5,605 nucleotides of DNA from DAINBT01 sp036732785 (GCA_964537505.1 CAZICK010000139.1:1-5605); one strand, 5' to 3'. Positions 1-5,432 are shown, numbered from the stretch's first letter. The notes: generated by a model from the sequence alone, not told the origin. Numbers and translations are program-made.

Positions 1-6
1 ACCCAT

Positions 7-33
7 TTTGCCATCCCGGAGGGCAAATTTCTA
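7..33 (+). terminator. Possible weak terminator of an upstream, off-window gene
   Basis: TTTGCC at 7-12 is the exact reverse complement of GGCAAA at 22-27, giving a 6-bp stem with a 9-nt loop. It is followed by a short T-rich stretch (TTTCT, 28-32). A smaller competing hairpin, CCC-GGA-GGG (15-23), overlaps it. The stem is short and the T tract poor, so this is only a candidate. Nothing else recognisable lies in positions 1-47. Confidence 0.22.
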
Positions 34-103
34 CCTACAAACGTGACATGCACCCCTCTCGACGCCGGCACGGATTTTCCATTATCTTTTTATTCGGCCG
101 ATA

Positions 104-112
104 TGCTACAAT
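104..112 (+). promoter_or_regulatory. Extended -10 promoter element for the metallopeptidase gene
   Basis: TGCTACAAT at 104-112 combines the TGn extension with a 5/6 match to TATAAT. No good -35 hexamer stands about 17 bp upstream (the sequence there is T-rich, near 82-90), as is usual for extended -10 promoters. The expected transcription start, 6-8 bp downstream, falls at about 118-120, on the GTG start codon itself. The site is seen in the sequence; its activity is inferred. Confidence 0.45.
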
Positions 113-119
113 ATTCTGT

Positions 120-479
120 GTGAAGATTTCTAACGAAGAATTTGACCGGTACGTCCGTCAGGCGATCGAGACTGTTGACCCGGAATTCCGGTGCCACTTC
201 GACCATGTGCCTGTTATCGTTGAGGACCTGCCCGACGATGACTTATCTCGCAAATTGCACTTGGACGATGGCCGGAGCTTATTAGGGCTTTTCCAGGGCG
301 TACCTCTGCACAAAACCAGCCATCCGGCTCCCAGTCAAATCACGTTATATCGCCGCAACATCCTGGCCTACTGCCACAATCACAACCAACTGATTCGGCA
401 GATACGCAAGACAGTCATCCACGAATTGGGCCATTATCTGGGCTTTTCTGAGCGGCAATTACGCCAGCATAAATGCTGA
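120..479 (+). CDS. Minizincin-type zinc metallopeptidase family protein (HExxH)
   Basis: This is a predicted 119-aa cytoplasmic protein of the bacterial 'metallopeptidase family' (DUF1025, zincin-like). The family has a zinc-protease fold, but its substrates are not well defined. The N-terminal part (FDRYVRQAIETVDPEF) matches the helix that opens these proteins. It is followed by the strand VPVIVEDLP, the LLGLFQGVPL segment, the ITLYRRNIL segment, and the active-site helix HELGHYLGFSE at residues 101-111 (His101, Glu102, His105). The zinc ligand often written as Asp or His at the eleventh position of this motif is Glu111 here. The reading frame is open back to an ATG at 48, but those extra 24 residues are Arg/aromatic-rich, unlike the family, and cover the -10 element. 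I therefore prefer GTG at 120. No Shine-Dalgarno precedes either start. The gene looks monocistronic, with a 248-bp gap to the next gene. Family call is good; start is moderate. Confidence 0.82.
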   Translation: MKISNEEFDRYVRQAIETVDPEFRCHFDHVPVIVEDLPDDDLSRKLHLDDGRSLLGLFQGVPLHKTSHPAPSQITLYRRNILAYCHNHNQLIRQIRKTVIHELGHYLGFSERQLRQHKC

Positions 480-551
480 TCTCCCTGCCGGGGGCGGCCG
501 TATCCTGGCTCAAACCGGCAAAAATTGCCTCCCGACCCGAAAATAATTGTC

Positions 552-579
552 TTGCATTGTCTGGCCATAAAGATACAAT
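552..579 (+). promoter_or_regulatory. Candidate distal promoter P1 of the 728-2215 operon
   Basis: TTGCAT (552-557) and TACAAT (574-579) are separated by 16 bp. The -10 matches 5/6 and the -35 matches 3/6. It would give a leader of about 140 nt before the ATG at 728. It is one of two candidates for the same operon, and weaker in context than the proximal one. Confidence 0.3.
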
Positions 580-637
580 ACAGAACTGGTGTACGATGTA
601 CTGCCTTAATTTGGGCGTATAGGAATTTGTATTTAAC

Positions 638-666
638 TTGTGTTCTCTCAATAGAGTTAGCATAAT
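638..666 (+). promoter_or_regulatory. Candidate proximal promoter P2 of the 728-2215 operon
   Basis: TTGTGT (638-643) and CATAAT (661-666) are exactly 17 bp apart. The -10 matches 5/6 and the -35 matches 3/6. The predicted start at about 673 gives a leader of about 55 nt to the Shine-Dalgarno AAGGAG (713-718). Spacing and position make this the better candidate for the downstream gene pair. Confidence 0.38.
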
Positions 667-727
667 ACCATCGGTTTAGCACAAGAAGGTCCGGCGGAAG
701 CTGGTGATTTGCAAGGAGTTAAAGGGC

Positions 728-1180
728 ATGTTGAAACGAACCGGACATGCCGGTCCCGCAGTCGTATTTTTAAGCATTATTGTTTTGGCCGTCACTGCGG
801 TAATACTGTTGAATCGGCCGTCATCTGCGGACCCGGAAAACACTATCGGCGAAGTTTCTCAAACACCCTTGGCAGAGGTCGAAGCCGTACCGATCCTGCT
901 GAGGCCCGGGGTCGAAGGCTTGGCCCTGATCGACAAAAAAAACTATACTATTTGCATTTACCAGTATCAAACGCATCAGTCCGCCAATGAAAGACTTGTA
1001 CTGCTGGCGGCACGTAGTTTCCGGTATGATGTACAACTGGAAGATTATAATACGGCCGAGCCTCGACCTGCGGCGATAAAAGAATTGGTCTTACGCGCCA
1101 GACAAAGCGGCCAAAAACCGCAACCCGAACATAACCCGCAGGCCCCGACCACAGTGGAAATTGATTCCAAAAACGAATAG
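728..1180 (+). CDS. Unrecognised single-pass membrane protein, 150 aa
   Basis: I do not recognise a named family. The start is ATG 728, because AAGGAG (713-718) stands 9 nt before it. An in-frame GTG at 704 would put that Shine-Dalgarno inside the coding sequence. A short basic N-terminus (MLKRTGH) precedes a hydrophobic segment at about residues 10-28 with no clear signal-peptidase site. This suggests an N-in signal anchor and an extracytoplasmic C-terminal part. A Pro/Glu linker (about 30-60) leads to a compact predicted alpha/beta stretch (about 62-125) containing GLALIDKKNYTICIYQYQ and LVLLAARSFRYDVQLEDYN. The tail is Gln/Pro/Glu-rich and likely disordered. It lies 27 bp before the HTH-membrane gene on the same strand with no terminator between, so the two are probably co-transcribed and may act together at the membrane. 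The gene is convincing; the function is unknown. Confidence 0.78.
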   Translation: MLKRTGHAGPAVVFLSIIVLAVTAVILLNRPSSADPENTIGEVSQTPLAEVEAVPILLRPGVEGLALIDKKNYTICIYQYQTHQSANERLVLLAARSFRYDVQLEDYNTAEPRPAAIKELVLRARQSGQKPQPEHNPQAPTTVEIDSKNE

Positions 1181-1207
1181 ACTCTGGTAGAAGAGAGGAA
1201 AATAATA

Positions 1208-2215
1208 ATGGCGAAAATGTTTTACAATATGGAAGAAACCAAGCAAAAACTTGGTCTGGCCAAGGAACAGATCGACCAACTGGTCCGAAGTGGCAAATTA
1301 CGTGACTTCCATGACGGCGCCAAAATTATGTTTAAGGTGGATGAGGTCGATAACTTCGATCTCAGTGCCCTGACCGGCGCCGATGAAGAAGCCCAACTGA
1401 CGCCGCCAAGCCTGGATGGGATCGACGATCCTTTGGGGCTGTCCACAAAGGATACCGGCAGTTCTATTGGCCTGACTCCCATGGATACCGGCAGTGTTAT
1501 AGGTCTGGTCCCCGGAGATTCCGCCGATCAGATCAGCCTGGACGATACTTCTCAGGGGCAGGACAATAATGATGACACCGTCATTACCACTCATGGCACC
1601 AAGGCATTTGATGTCTCCTCTTCCGGTAGCGGACCGGCTTTGAATGAACCGTTCGGACAAGCTCAACTTACCAGCGATGACTTGATGGGCGATCAGATAT
1701 CTCTCGACAGTGGTTCCAGCGGCAGCGGCTTGCTGGACCTCAGCCGCGAAGCCGACGATACCAGTTTGGGGGCTGAGCTGCTCGAGGAAATATACCCCAC
1801 CGTCGATGAGGGCGCCGTGGAAACCCAGTTGCCAACACAGTTGGATATTGCCGCTGAGCCTGAACCGGCCGAACCTGTCGAGCCACAGCCGCCGGAGTTT
1901 GCCGAGTTTCCCATGGCCGTTCAATATTACGATCCAACCAGCGGTGTGTTCGGGGCCATGATGATCGTACCGTTTGTAGTGCTGCTTTTGGCTTTCATTG
2001 TGACCGCCGCCGGTCTGGCCGACGTTCAGCCCGCCTTCCTGACGAGCCTGGGAAATGGCATCTGGTACATTATGGGAGGCGCCGCCGGCCTAGCACTGAT
2101 GATTGTACTGATCGGCAGTTTCATAGTCAGTCAAAACACTCAACCACGTGGCGCTCCAAAGGCCAAAAAAATCAAAACTAAAAAACCTAAACCGGCAAAG
2201 GCCGGGGCAAAATAG
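1208..2215 (+). CDS. HTH-domain protein with acidic linker and two C-terminal membrane spans
   Basis: A 335-aa protein of unknown role. Residues 5-50 resemble the MerR/excisionase-type helix-turn-helix: YNMEETKQKLGLAKEQIDQL, then VRSGKLRDF and a short wing ending in FKVDEVDNF. Residues 52-235 form a long, strongly acidic, Ser/Gly/Asp-rich, low-complexity linker. It holds a tandem 11-residue repeat (KDTGSSIGLTP/MDTGSVIGLVP, 81-102), two DQISLD boxes (107-112 and 162-167) and the segment LLDLSREADDTSLGAELLEE (175-194). Two hydrophobic spans follow, at about 247-270 and 285-307, and then a Lys/Pro-rich basic tail (314-335). Two spans put both ends on the same side, most simply the cytoplasm, so the HTH would be membrane-tethered. 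ATG 1208 is supported by AGAGAGG (1192-1198), 9 nt upstream. It is probably the second gene of an operon with 728-1180. The HTH may bind DNA or, as in some divergent relatives, only protein; I cannot decide. Confidence 0.85.
   Translation: MAKMFYNMEETKQKLGLAKEQIDQLVRSGKLRDFHDGAKIMFKVDEVDNFDLSALTGADEEAQLTPPSLDGIDDPLGLSTKDTGSSIGLTPMDTGSVIGLVPGDSADQISLDDTSQGQDNNDDTVITTHGTKAFDVSSSGSGPALNEPFGQAQLTSDDLMGDQISLDSGSSGSGLLDLSREADDTSLGAELLEEIYPTVDEGAVETQLPTQLDIAAEPEPAEPVEPQPPEFAEFPMAVQYYDPTSGVFGAMMIVPFVVLLLAFIVTAAGLADVQPAFLTSLGNGIWYIMGGAAGLALMIVLIGSFIVSQNTQPRGAPKAKKIKTKKPKPAKAGAK
1448..1513 (+). repeat. Tandem 33-bp in-frame repeat in the HTH protein linker
   Basis: Two adjacent 33-bp units (1448-1480 and 1481-1513) encode KDTGSSIGLTP and MDTGSVIGLVP. 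The DNA copies share an uninterrupted GGATACCGGCAGT and then diverge mainly at third positions, so the peptide repeat is being preserved. The unit looks like a short linear motif duplicated within the disordered linker. Confidence 0.75.
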
Positions 2216-2347
2216 GGCTATGTCAGAAACCAAATGTCAGAACTCAGATTTCTCCGTCATCTGTCCAGATTAAAACGGTCAGTTTGAGTTATAAGTTAAC
2301 CGAAGGTTTACGTATATTTTTATGGTCCGGCTTGGATGGGAACCTCT
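2216..2347 (+). promoter_or_regulatory. Upstream part of the OmpA-gene leader, with a weak promoter candidate
   Basis: No gene is convincing here. The best -10 is TATATT (2313-2318, 5/6), but its partner at 18 bp, TTATAA (2289-2294), is poor, so the promoter is tentative. A 9-bp direct repeat, ATGTCAGAA, occurs at 2220 and 2234. A small hairpin can form from AACC-GAA-GGTT (2298-2308). GGTCC (2324-2328) can pair with GGAACC (2339-2344) with one bulged A, just before the three-way junction. No terminator is evident after the HTH gene, so read-through into the OmpA gene is possible. Confidence 0.25.
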
Positions 2348-2421
2348 AATGCGGATTTTGCAAATCCCTTTGGCTGGGATGCTGAAATCCCATGGGACGC
2401 ATTGAAGTCGGTTGCGAAAGG
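2348..2421 (+). promoter_or_regulatory. Putative structured 5' leader (three-way junction) controlling the OmpA-lipoprotein gene
   Basis: An outer stem, AATGCG (2348-2353)/CGCATT (2398-2403), is a perfect 6-bp match. It encloses two perfect hairpins: GATTT-TGC-AAATC (2354-2366) and TGGGAT-GCTGAA-ATCCCA (2375-2392). The strand joining them, CCTTTGGC (2367-2374), is complementary at 7 of 8 positions to GCGAAAGG (2414-2421), which includes most of the AAAGGAG Shine-Dalgarno. That could form a pseudoknot that blocks ribosome binding. The pairings are read directly from the sequence. That they form, and that they regulate, is inference. It matches no riboswitch class I can name. Confidence 0.4.
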
Positions 2422-2429
2422 AGATAATG

Positions 2430-3230
2430 ATGAAAGCCAGATACCTATCCCTCTTGTACGCTCTAATTACGGTAGTTGTCCTTCTGATCGCCGGTGGCTG
2501 CATCCCAAAAGTTCAGTATGACAAGTGCGTCCGTCAGAACGAAACTGTAATGGAACAGCTCAGAACGCTTATGGCAGAAAAGAATAGCCGGCAGGATGAA
2601 GCGGATAAGTGGGAACAAAGTAAACAACTGTACCTCAGTATGCTGGAGGCCGACAAACAAAAGATCGAAGGTCTTCTTGCCACCCTCGAAGAAAAAAATG
2701 CCCTTATCGAGAAAATGGCCGGGCAGCTCGGACAGGTGGCTCTGCCCATCGAGCTTAGTAATGCCTTGTCGGAATGGGCCAATCAAAGCGGTTCCGATAT
2801 GATCACTTATGACGAGAAAAAGGGTGTTGTCCGTTTTAAGAGTGATCTGCTCTTTGACAGCGGCAAAGACACCGTCACACCAGACGCCAAAAAACAGCTT
2901 ATTATGCTCAGCACGATATTGAATTCCGACGCCGCCCAGGCGTTTGACGTACTCGTCGTAGGCCACACCGACGATCAGCCCATCAAATACTCCGCCGCCC
3001 AGCATCCTACCAATTGGCATTTGTCTGTCCATCGTTCTATCGCAGTGGAAAATATCCTCGCCGGCGCCGTCAAAGAATCACGTATGGCCGTCATGGGCAT
3101 GGGTGAATTTCGACCCGTCGCCTCTAACGAACCGGGCAAAGGAAATGTCCAAAATCGCCGGGTTGAAATCTACATCGTTCCCGCCGGCCAAATCCATCTC
3201 GTCGGCCCGATTAAACCGCTCGGCGAATAG
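2430..3230 (+). CDS. OmpA/MotB-domain lipoprotein (peptidoglycan-binding)
   Basis: A 266-aa envelope lipoprotein of the OmpA/Pal/MotB C-terminal-domain superfamily. The signal peptide has Lys2/Arg4, a hydrophobic core (6-20) and a lipobox, IAGGC, with Cys24 as the lipidation site. Residues 34-103 are a charged heptad-like helix, probably a coiled coil spacer. Residues 132-250 are the OmpA domain: VVRFKSDLLFDSGKDTV, then VVGHTDDQPI, NWHLSVHRS and NRRVEIYIV. Asp181 and Arg202 are at the positions that grip diaminopimelate in family structures. The GHTDxxPI and WxLSxxR spelling is closer to MotB than to Pal, but the N-terminus is a lipid anchor, not a MotB transmembrane helix, and no motA is adjacent. 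So I infer an outer-membrane-to-wall tether, not a stator. Of two adjacent ATGs (2427, 2430), the second gives 6-nt spacing from AAAGGAG (2417-2423). The gene stands alone, behind a structured leader and before a terminator. Confidence 0.88.
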   Translation: MKARYLSLLYALITVVVLLIAGGCIPKVQYDKCVRQNETVMEQLRTLMAEKNSRQDEADKWEQSKQLYLSMLEADKQKIEGLLATLEEKNALIEKMAGQLGQVALPIELSNALSEWANQSGSDMITYDEKKGVVRFKSDLLFDSGKDTVTPDAKKQLIMLSTILNSDAAQAFDVLVVGHTDDQPIKYSAAQHPTNWHLSVHRSIAVENILAGAVKESRMAVMGMGEFRPVASNEPGKGNVQNRRVEIYIVPAGQIHLVGPIKPLGE

Positions 3231-3252
3231 CGCAATACCAACAATTACGGCG

Positions 3253-3268
3253 CCTGACGAAAATCAGG
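3253..3268 (+). other. Small hairpin between the OmpA gene and its terminator
   Basis: CCTGA (3253-3257) and TCAGG (3264-3268) form a 5-bp stem with a CGAAAA loop, 17 nt before the main terminator stem. It may merely stabilise the mRNA 3' end; it has no T tract of its own. Confidence 0.3.
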
Positions 3269-3284
3269 GAATCTGAATTAAACC

Positions 3285-3312
3285 AACCCCCCGTCAACGG
3301 GGGGTTTTCTTT
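3285..3312 (+). terminator. Strong intrinsic terminator after the OmpA gene
   Basis: AACCCCCCG (3285-3293), loop TCAA (3294-3297) and CGGGGGGTT (3298-3306) form a perfect 9-bp stem, followed by TTCTTT. With the last two stem bases, the T tract reads TTTTCTTT (3305-3312). It lies 54 bp after the OmpA stop codon and separates that transcription unit from polX. Confidence 0.9.
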
Positions 3313-3396
3313 GCGCGTAACCATATTTACTCGCCCCTGCTGCCGTCAAAGGCGAACGCTCGCGAAAAAATGGTTGAACTCCCGACGTCTATATCA

Positions 3397-3425
3397 TTGA
3401 CATTTTGCCTTGAATCACTAACAAT
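3397..3425 (+). promoter_or_regulatory. Promoter of polX
   Basis: A perfect -35 TTGACA (3397-3402) is followed, after exactly 17 bp, by AACAAT (3420-3425, 4/6 match to TATAAT). The predicted start at about 3432 leaves a leader of only about 12 nt, with a weak Shine-Dalgarno GAGAAG (3433-3438) 5 nt before the ATG. It follows the OmpA terminator, consistent with polX being its own transcription unit. An inverted repeat, AACCAT (3319-3324)/ATGGTT (3370-3375), lies just upstream. Confidence 0.6.
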
Positions 3426-3443
3426 ATAACTAGAGAAGCCATA

Positions 3444-5201
3444 ATGCATAACAAGCAGATAAGCGATTTATTCGACCAGATGGCCGAGATCATGGAGATA
3501 CTCGGTGAGGACCATTTTCGCATCAGCACTTATCGCAAGGTCGCACGGGTTATCGGCGATTGTCCCCAGGACATCGCTTCCCTGGCGGCTGGCGGACAAC
3601 TGCAGACGCTCGCCGGCATCGGTAAATCTTCCGCCGAGAAAATAAACGACTTTATCCTCCACGGCTCAATCGACGCACATCAAGAACTGCTCAAAAAAAT
3701 CCCTCCCGGCTTGCTCGATCTGCTTAAAGTTCCCGGGTTCGGTCCCAAGGGGGTCAGGGCCGTCTGGAAAAAGCTCAACGTTACCAACCTGCCCGAATTG
3801 CAACAGGCCATCAGCGATCATTCTTTAGAGACGCTGCCCGGATTCGGCGTCAAAAAAGCTCAGTCGCTGGCCCGTGGTATCGAGTTCATCCGATCTTCCC
3901 AGAACCGCATCCTGCTGGCCGACGCTCTGGCCATTGCCGATCTTATCGTCGGGCAACTCCATCAGCTTGATTGTCTTGATCGTATCGAACTGGCCGGTTC
4001 GCTCCGCCGATGCTGTGAAACCATCGGTGACATTGACCTGCTGGCCCAGGCCGACGGCGATGACAACGCCAAAAAGATAATCCAGACCTTCACTCAGCTT
4101 CCCGGCGCACGGGAAGTGCTCGCCACCGGCCAGACCAAGGCCTCCATACGTTTTGCTGAGCCTGACATTTATCCCGATCTGATACAGGTTGACCTGCGTG
4201 TCATTTCCTCCGAAAGCATGGGCGCCGCCTGGCAGTATTTTACCGGCAGCAAATACCACAATATCCGCCTGCGCGAGATCGCCGGCAGGAAAAAACTAAA
4301 GCTCAACGAATACGGCCTTTTCAAAGGCGACAAACAGATCGCCGGCCAAAACGAACTCCAGATATACAAAAAACTTGGACTGTCCTATATCCCTCCCACC
4401 TTACGGGAAGACCGCGGCGAAATCGAGTCGGCCCAAAAAGGTAAACTACCTGAGATCGTCCAACTGCCCGACGTCCGTGGCGACCTGCACATGCACTCGC
4501 CCGAATCCGACGGCCGAAGCTCTATCGAGCAACTCATCGGGGCCGCCCGTCTGCTCGGCTACGAATACATCGCCATTGCCGACCATTCGCAAAGTACAGC
4601 CATAGCCAACGGCCTCGACGCCGATCGACTGCTCAAACACACCCAGCGGATAAAAAAACTCAACGAAACCCTCGATGGCTTTACCATTTTGGCTTCTTCA
4701 GAGGTGGACATCCTGGCGGACGGCGACCTTGATTATCCCGACGAGGTATTAGCCGAGCTGGATTTCGTAACGGCTTCGATTCATTCCGGTATGACCGGCG
4801 CCCGGGACAAGCTCACCGATCGCATACTACGGGCCATGGAGAACCCTTACGTCAATTGCATCGCACATCCCACCGGCCGTATGCTCGGTGTCCGCGAGGC
4901 TATGGCTTTGGATATCGATGCCATCATTGCCCAGGCCCTGCGGACACATACTGCCCTGGAGATCAACGCCCAGCCTTTGCGCCTCGACCTCAACGACATA
5001 CATATACGCCAGGCCGTCGATGCCGGCGCCAAACTGATCATCAACACCGACGCTCACGACACCGCCAGCCTGAAACTTATGCGATTCGGCGTCGCCACCG
5101 CCCAACGCGGCTGGGCCAAAAAAACCGACATACTCAATTGCCAACCCATATCTGTCATCTGCGACTGGGTCAAAGACAAACGTACAAAACATAACCCCTG
5201 A
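3444..5201 (+). CDS. polX: DNA polymerase/3'-5' exonuclease PolX
   Basis: A 585-aa bacterial family-X DNA polymerase with a C-terminal PHP exonuclease domain, the usual length for the family. It acts in gap-filling DNA repair in the cytoplasm. Residues 1-85 are the Pol beta-like 8-kDa region (FRISTYRKVARVI, helix-hairpin-helix LAGIGKSSAEKI). Further HhH motifs are LLKVPGFGPKGV (about 93-104) and LETLPGFGVKKAQ (128-140). The nucleotidyltransferase core has Gly185-Ser186 and ETIGDIDLL, with catalytic Asp196 and Asp198 and the third Asp250 (QVDLRV). YFTGSKYHN (265-273) follows. The PHP domain (345-580) keeps all expected metal ligands: His349/His351 (GDLHMHS), Asp356, His381 (IADHS), Glu420 (SSEVDIL), His447 (ASIHSG), His475 (IAHPTGR), Asp536 and His538 (NTDAHD). 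Both activities should therefore be intact. It has its own promoter and a weak ribosome binding site. No neighbour suggests a repair operon. Confidence 0.97.
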   Translation: MHNKQISDLFDQMAEIMEILGEDHFRISTYRKVARVIGDCPQDIASLAAGGQLQTLAGIGKSSAEKINDFILHGSIDAHQELLKKIPPGLLDLLKVPGFGPKGVRAVWKKLNVTNLPELQQAISDHSLETLPGFGVKKAQSLARGIEFIRSSQNRILLADALAIADLIVGQLHQLDCLDRIELAGSLRRCCETIGDIDLLAQADGDDNAKKIIQTFTQLPGAREVLATGQTKASIRFAEPDIYPDLIQVDLRVISSESMGAAWQYFTGSKYHNIRLREIAGRKKLKLNEYGLFKGDKQIAGQNELQIYKKLGLSYIPPTLREDRGEIESAQKGKLPEIVQLPDVRGDLHMHSPESDGRSSIEQLIGAARLLGYEYIAIADHSQSTAIANGLDADRLLKHTQRIKKLNETLDGFTILASSEVDILADGDLDYPDEVLAELDFVTASIHSGMTGARDKLTDRILRAMENPYVNCIAHPTGRMLGVREAMALDIDAIIAQALRTHTALEINAQPLRLDLNDIHIRQAVDAGAKLIINTDAHDTASLKLMRFGVATAQRGWAKKTDILNCQPISVICDWVKDKRTKHNP

Positions 5202-5217
5202 TTTTGGCGACAAAATC
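5200..5217. other. Hairpin overlapping the polX stop codon
   Basis: GATTTTG (5200-5206), loop GCGA (5207-5210) and CAAAATC (5211-5217) form a perfect 7-bp stem capped by a GNRA tetraloop. It begins inside the TGA stop (5199-5201). No T tract follows on the + strand, so it is not a classical terminator. It could protect the polX mRNA 3' end. It also forms the left edge of the tandem repeat described next. Confidence 0.45.
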
Positions 5218-5298
5218 GATGTTCACATCTAAAAACATACCTTAGACGGTGGCGTCAAAAGTCAATATTCACACCTTAAAACACCCGTTAGATACCGG
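5205..5298. repeat. Imperfect tandem 45-bp direct repeat after polX
   Basis: Unit A (5205-5249) and unit B (5250-5298) align end to end. TGGCGnCAAAA matches 10/11. After a one-base gap, TCGATGTTCACATCTAAAAA and what follows match 24 of 31 against unit B, and both units end in TTAGA..CGG. Shared islands include TTCACA, AAAACA and TTAGA. The substitutions are scattered, so this is an old duplication or a pair of constrained sites. A weaker echo (TTCACA...CCGG) may follow at 5308-5333. I recognise no known repeat family. Confidence 0.6.
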
Positions 5299-5319
5299 GA
5301 TCAGCTTTTCACAATCCTC

Positions 5320-5343
5320 TATAATTATGCCGGTTGCTATAAT
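5320..5343 (+). promoter_or_regulatory. Two perfect TATAAT hexamers, one an extended -10
   Basis: TATAAT occurs at 5320-5325 and again at 5338-5343. The second is preceded by TGC, giving a perfect extended -10 (TGCTATAAT, 5335-5343). No good -35 hexamer sits 16-18 bp upstream of either. A transcript from the second would begin at about 5350, right before the GNRA hairpin at 5355-5372. Confidence 0.35.
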
Positions 5344-5354
5344 GCGATAAACTC

Positions 5355-5378
5355 CAGCCTCGTAAGAGGCTGCTTTTG
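5355..5378 (+). terminator. GNRA-capped hairpin, possible terminator
   Basis: CAGCCTC (5355-5361), loop GTAA (5362-5365) and GAGGCTG (5366-5372) form a perfect 7-bp GC-rich stem with a GNRA tetraloop, followed by CTTTTG. It is a fair intrinsic-terminator candidate for polX read-through, although it lies 154 bp past the stop. Alternatively it is the 5' hairpin of a small RNA started from the extended -10 at 5335-5343. The T run is only four long. Confidence 0.4.
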
Positions 5379-5389
5379 AACTGTTTTCT

Positions 5390-5432
5390 ACCAACTTTAT
5401 TGGTTGAGAACCTGAAAATTTATAGATCAACC
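5390..5432. other. Overlapping, mutually exclusive hairpins
   Basis: ACCAA-CTTTA-TTGGT (5390-5404) shares bases with two alternatives: GGTT-GAG-AACC (5402-5412) and the longer-range pair GGTTGA (5402-5407)/TCAACC (5427-5432). Only one set can form at a time, an arrangement seen in attenuators. No coding region follows within about 170 bp, so a regulatory role is only a possibility. Confidence 0.25.

Larger units (their letters stand above)
480..727. other. Intergenic region with two candidate promoters
   Basis: The 248 bp between the metallopeptidase gene and the next start codon contain no convincing gene. Reverse-strand frames open here (82 codons) but have Cys/Arg-rich, low-credibility translations. 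A small inverted repeat, GGCAA-AAA-TTGCC (517-529), and the pair TGCCGG (486-491)/CCGGCA (515-520) lie just after the metallopeptidase stop. They could weakly terminate it, but no T tract follows. The two promoter candidates are listed separately. Confidence 0.5.

Noticed and set aside
415..682. Two overlapping reverse-strand 82-codon frames in the gap before 728
   Set aside because: No ribosome binding site, Cys/Arg-rich translations, and overlap with promoter-like sequences of the + strand operon.
1298..1924. 208-codon reverse-strand open frame opposite the HTH protein
   Set aside because: It lies wholly antisense to a well-supported gene, has no family resemblance I can see, and is explained by the repetitive, stop-poor linker DNA.
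2220..2273. 17-codon open frame right after the HTH gene stop
   Set aside because: No Shine-Dalgarno and no recognisable peptide; it begins in a short direct repeat and is well within chance.
2340..2410. Resemblance to a cyclic-di-GMP-I riboswitch (GCAAATCC and GGGACGCA, like the class's GCAAACC...GGGACGCA)
   Set aside because: The second helical domain and the tetraloop receptor that should follow are absent, because the Shine-Dalgarno comes immediately. The middle hairpin also lacks the GAAA tetraloop. The likeness is probably chance.
2463..3032. 189-codon reverse-strand open frame opposite the OmpA gene
   Set aside because: It is a shadow of the OmpA lipoprotein, whose domain motifs and lipobox are unambiguous.
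3825..5213. Several reverse-strand and alternate-frame open frames within polX
   Set aside because: The PolX frame carries complete catalytic motifs throughout; the others have Arg/Pro/Ser-rich translations typical of shadow frames.
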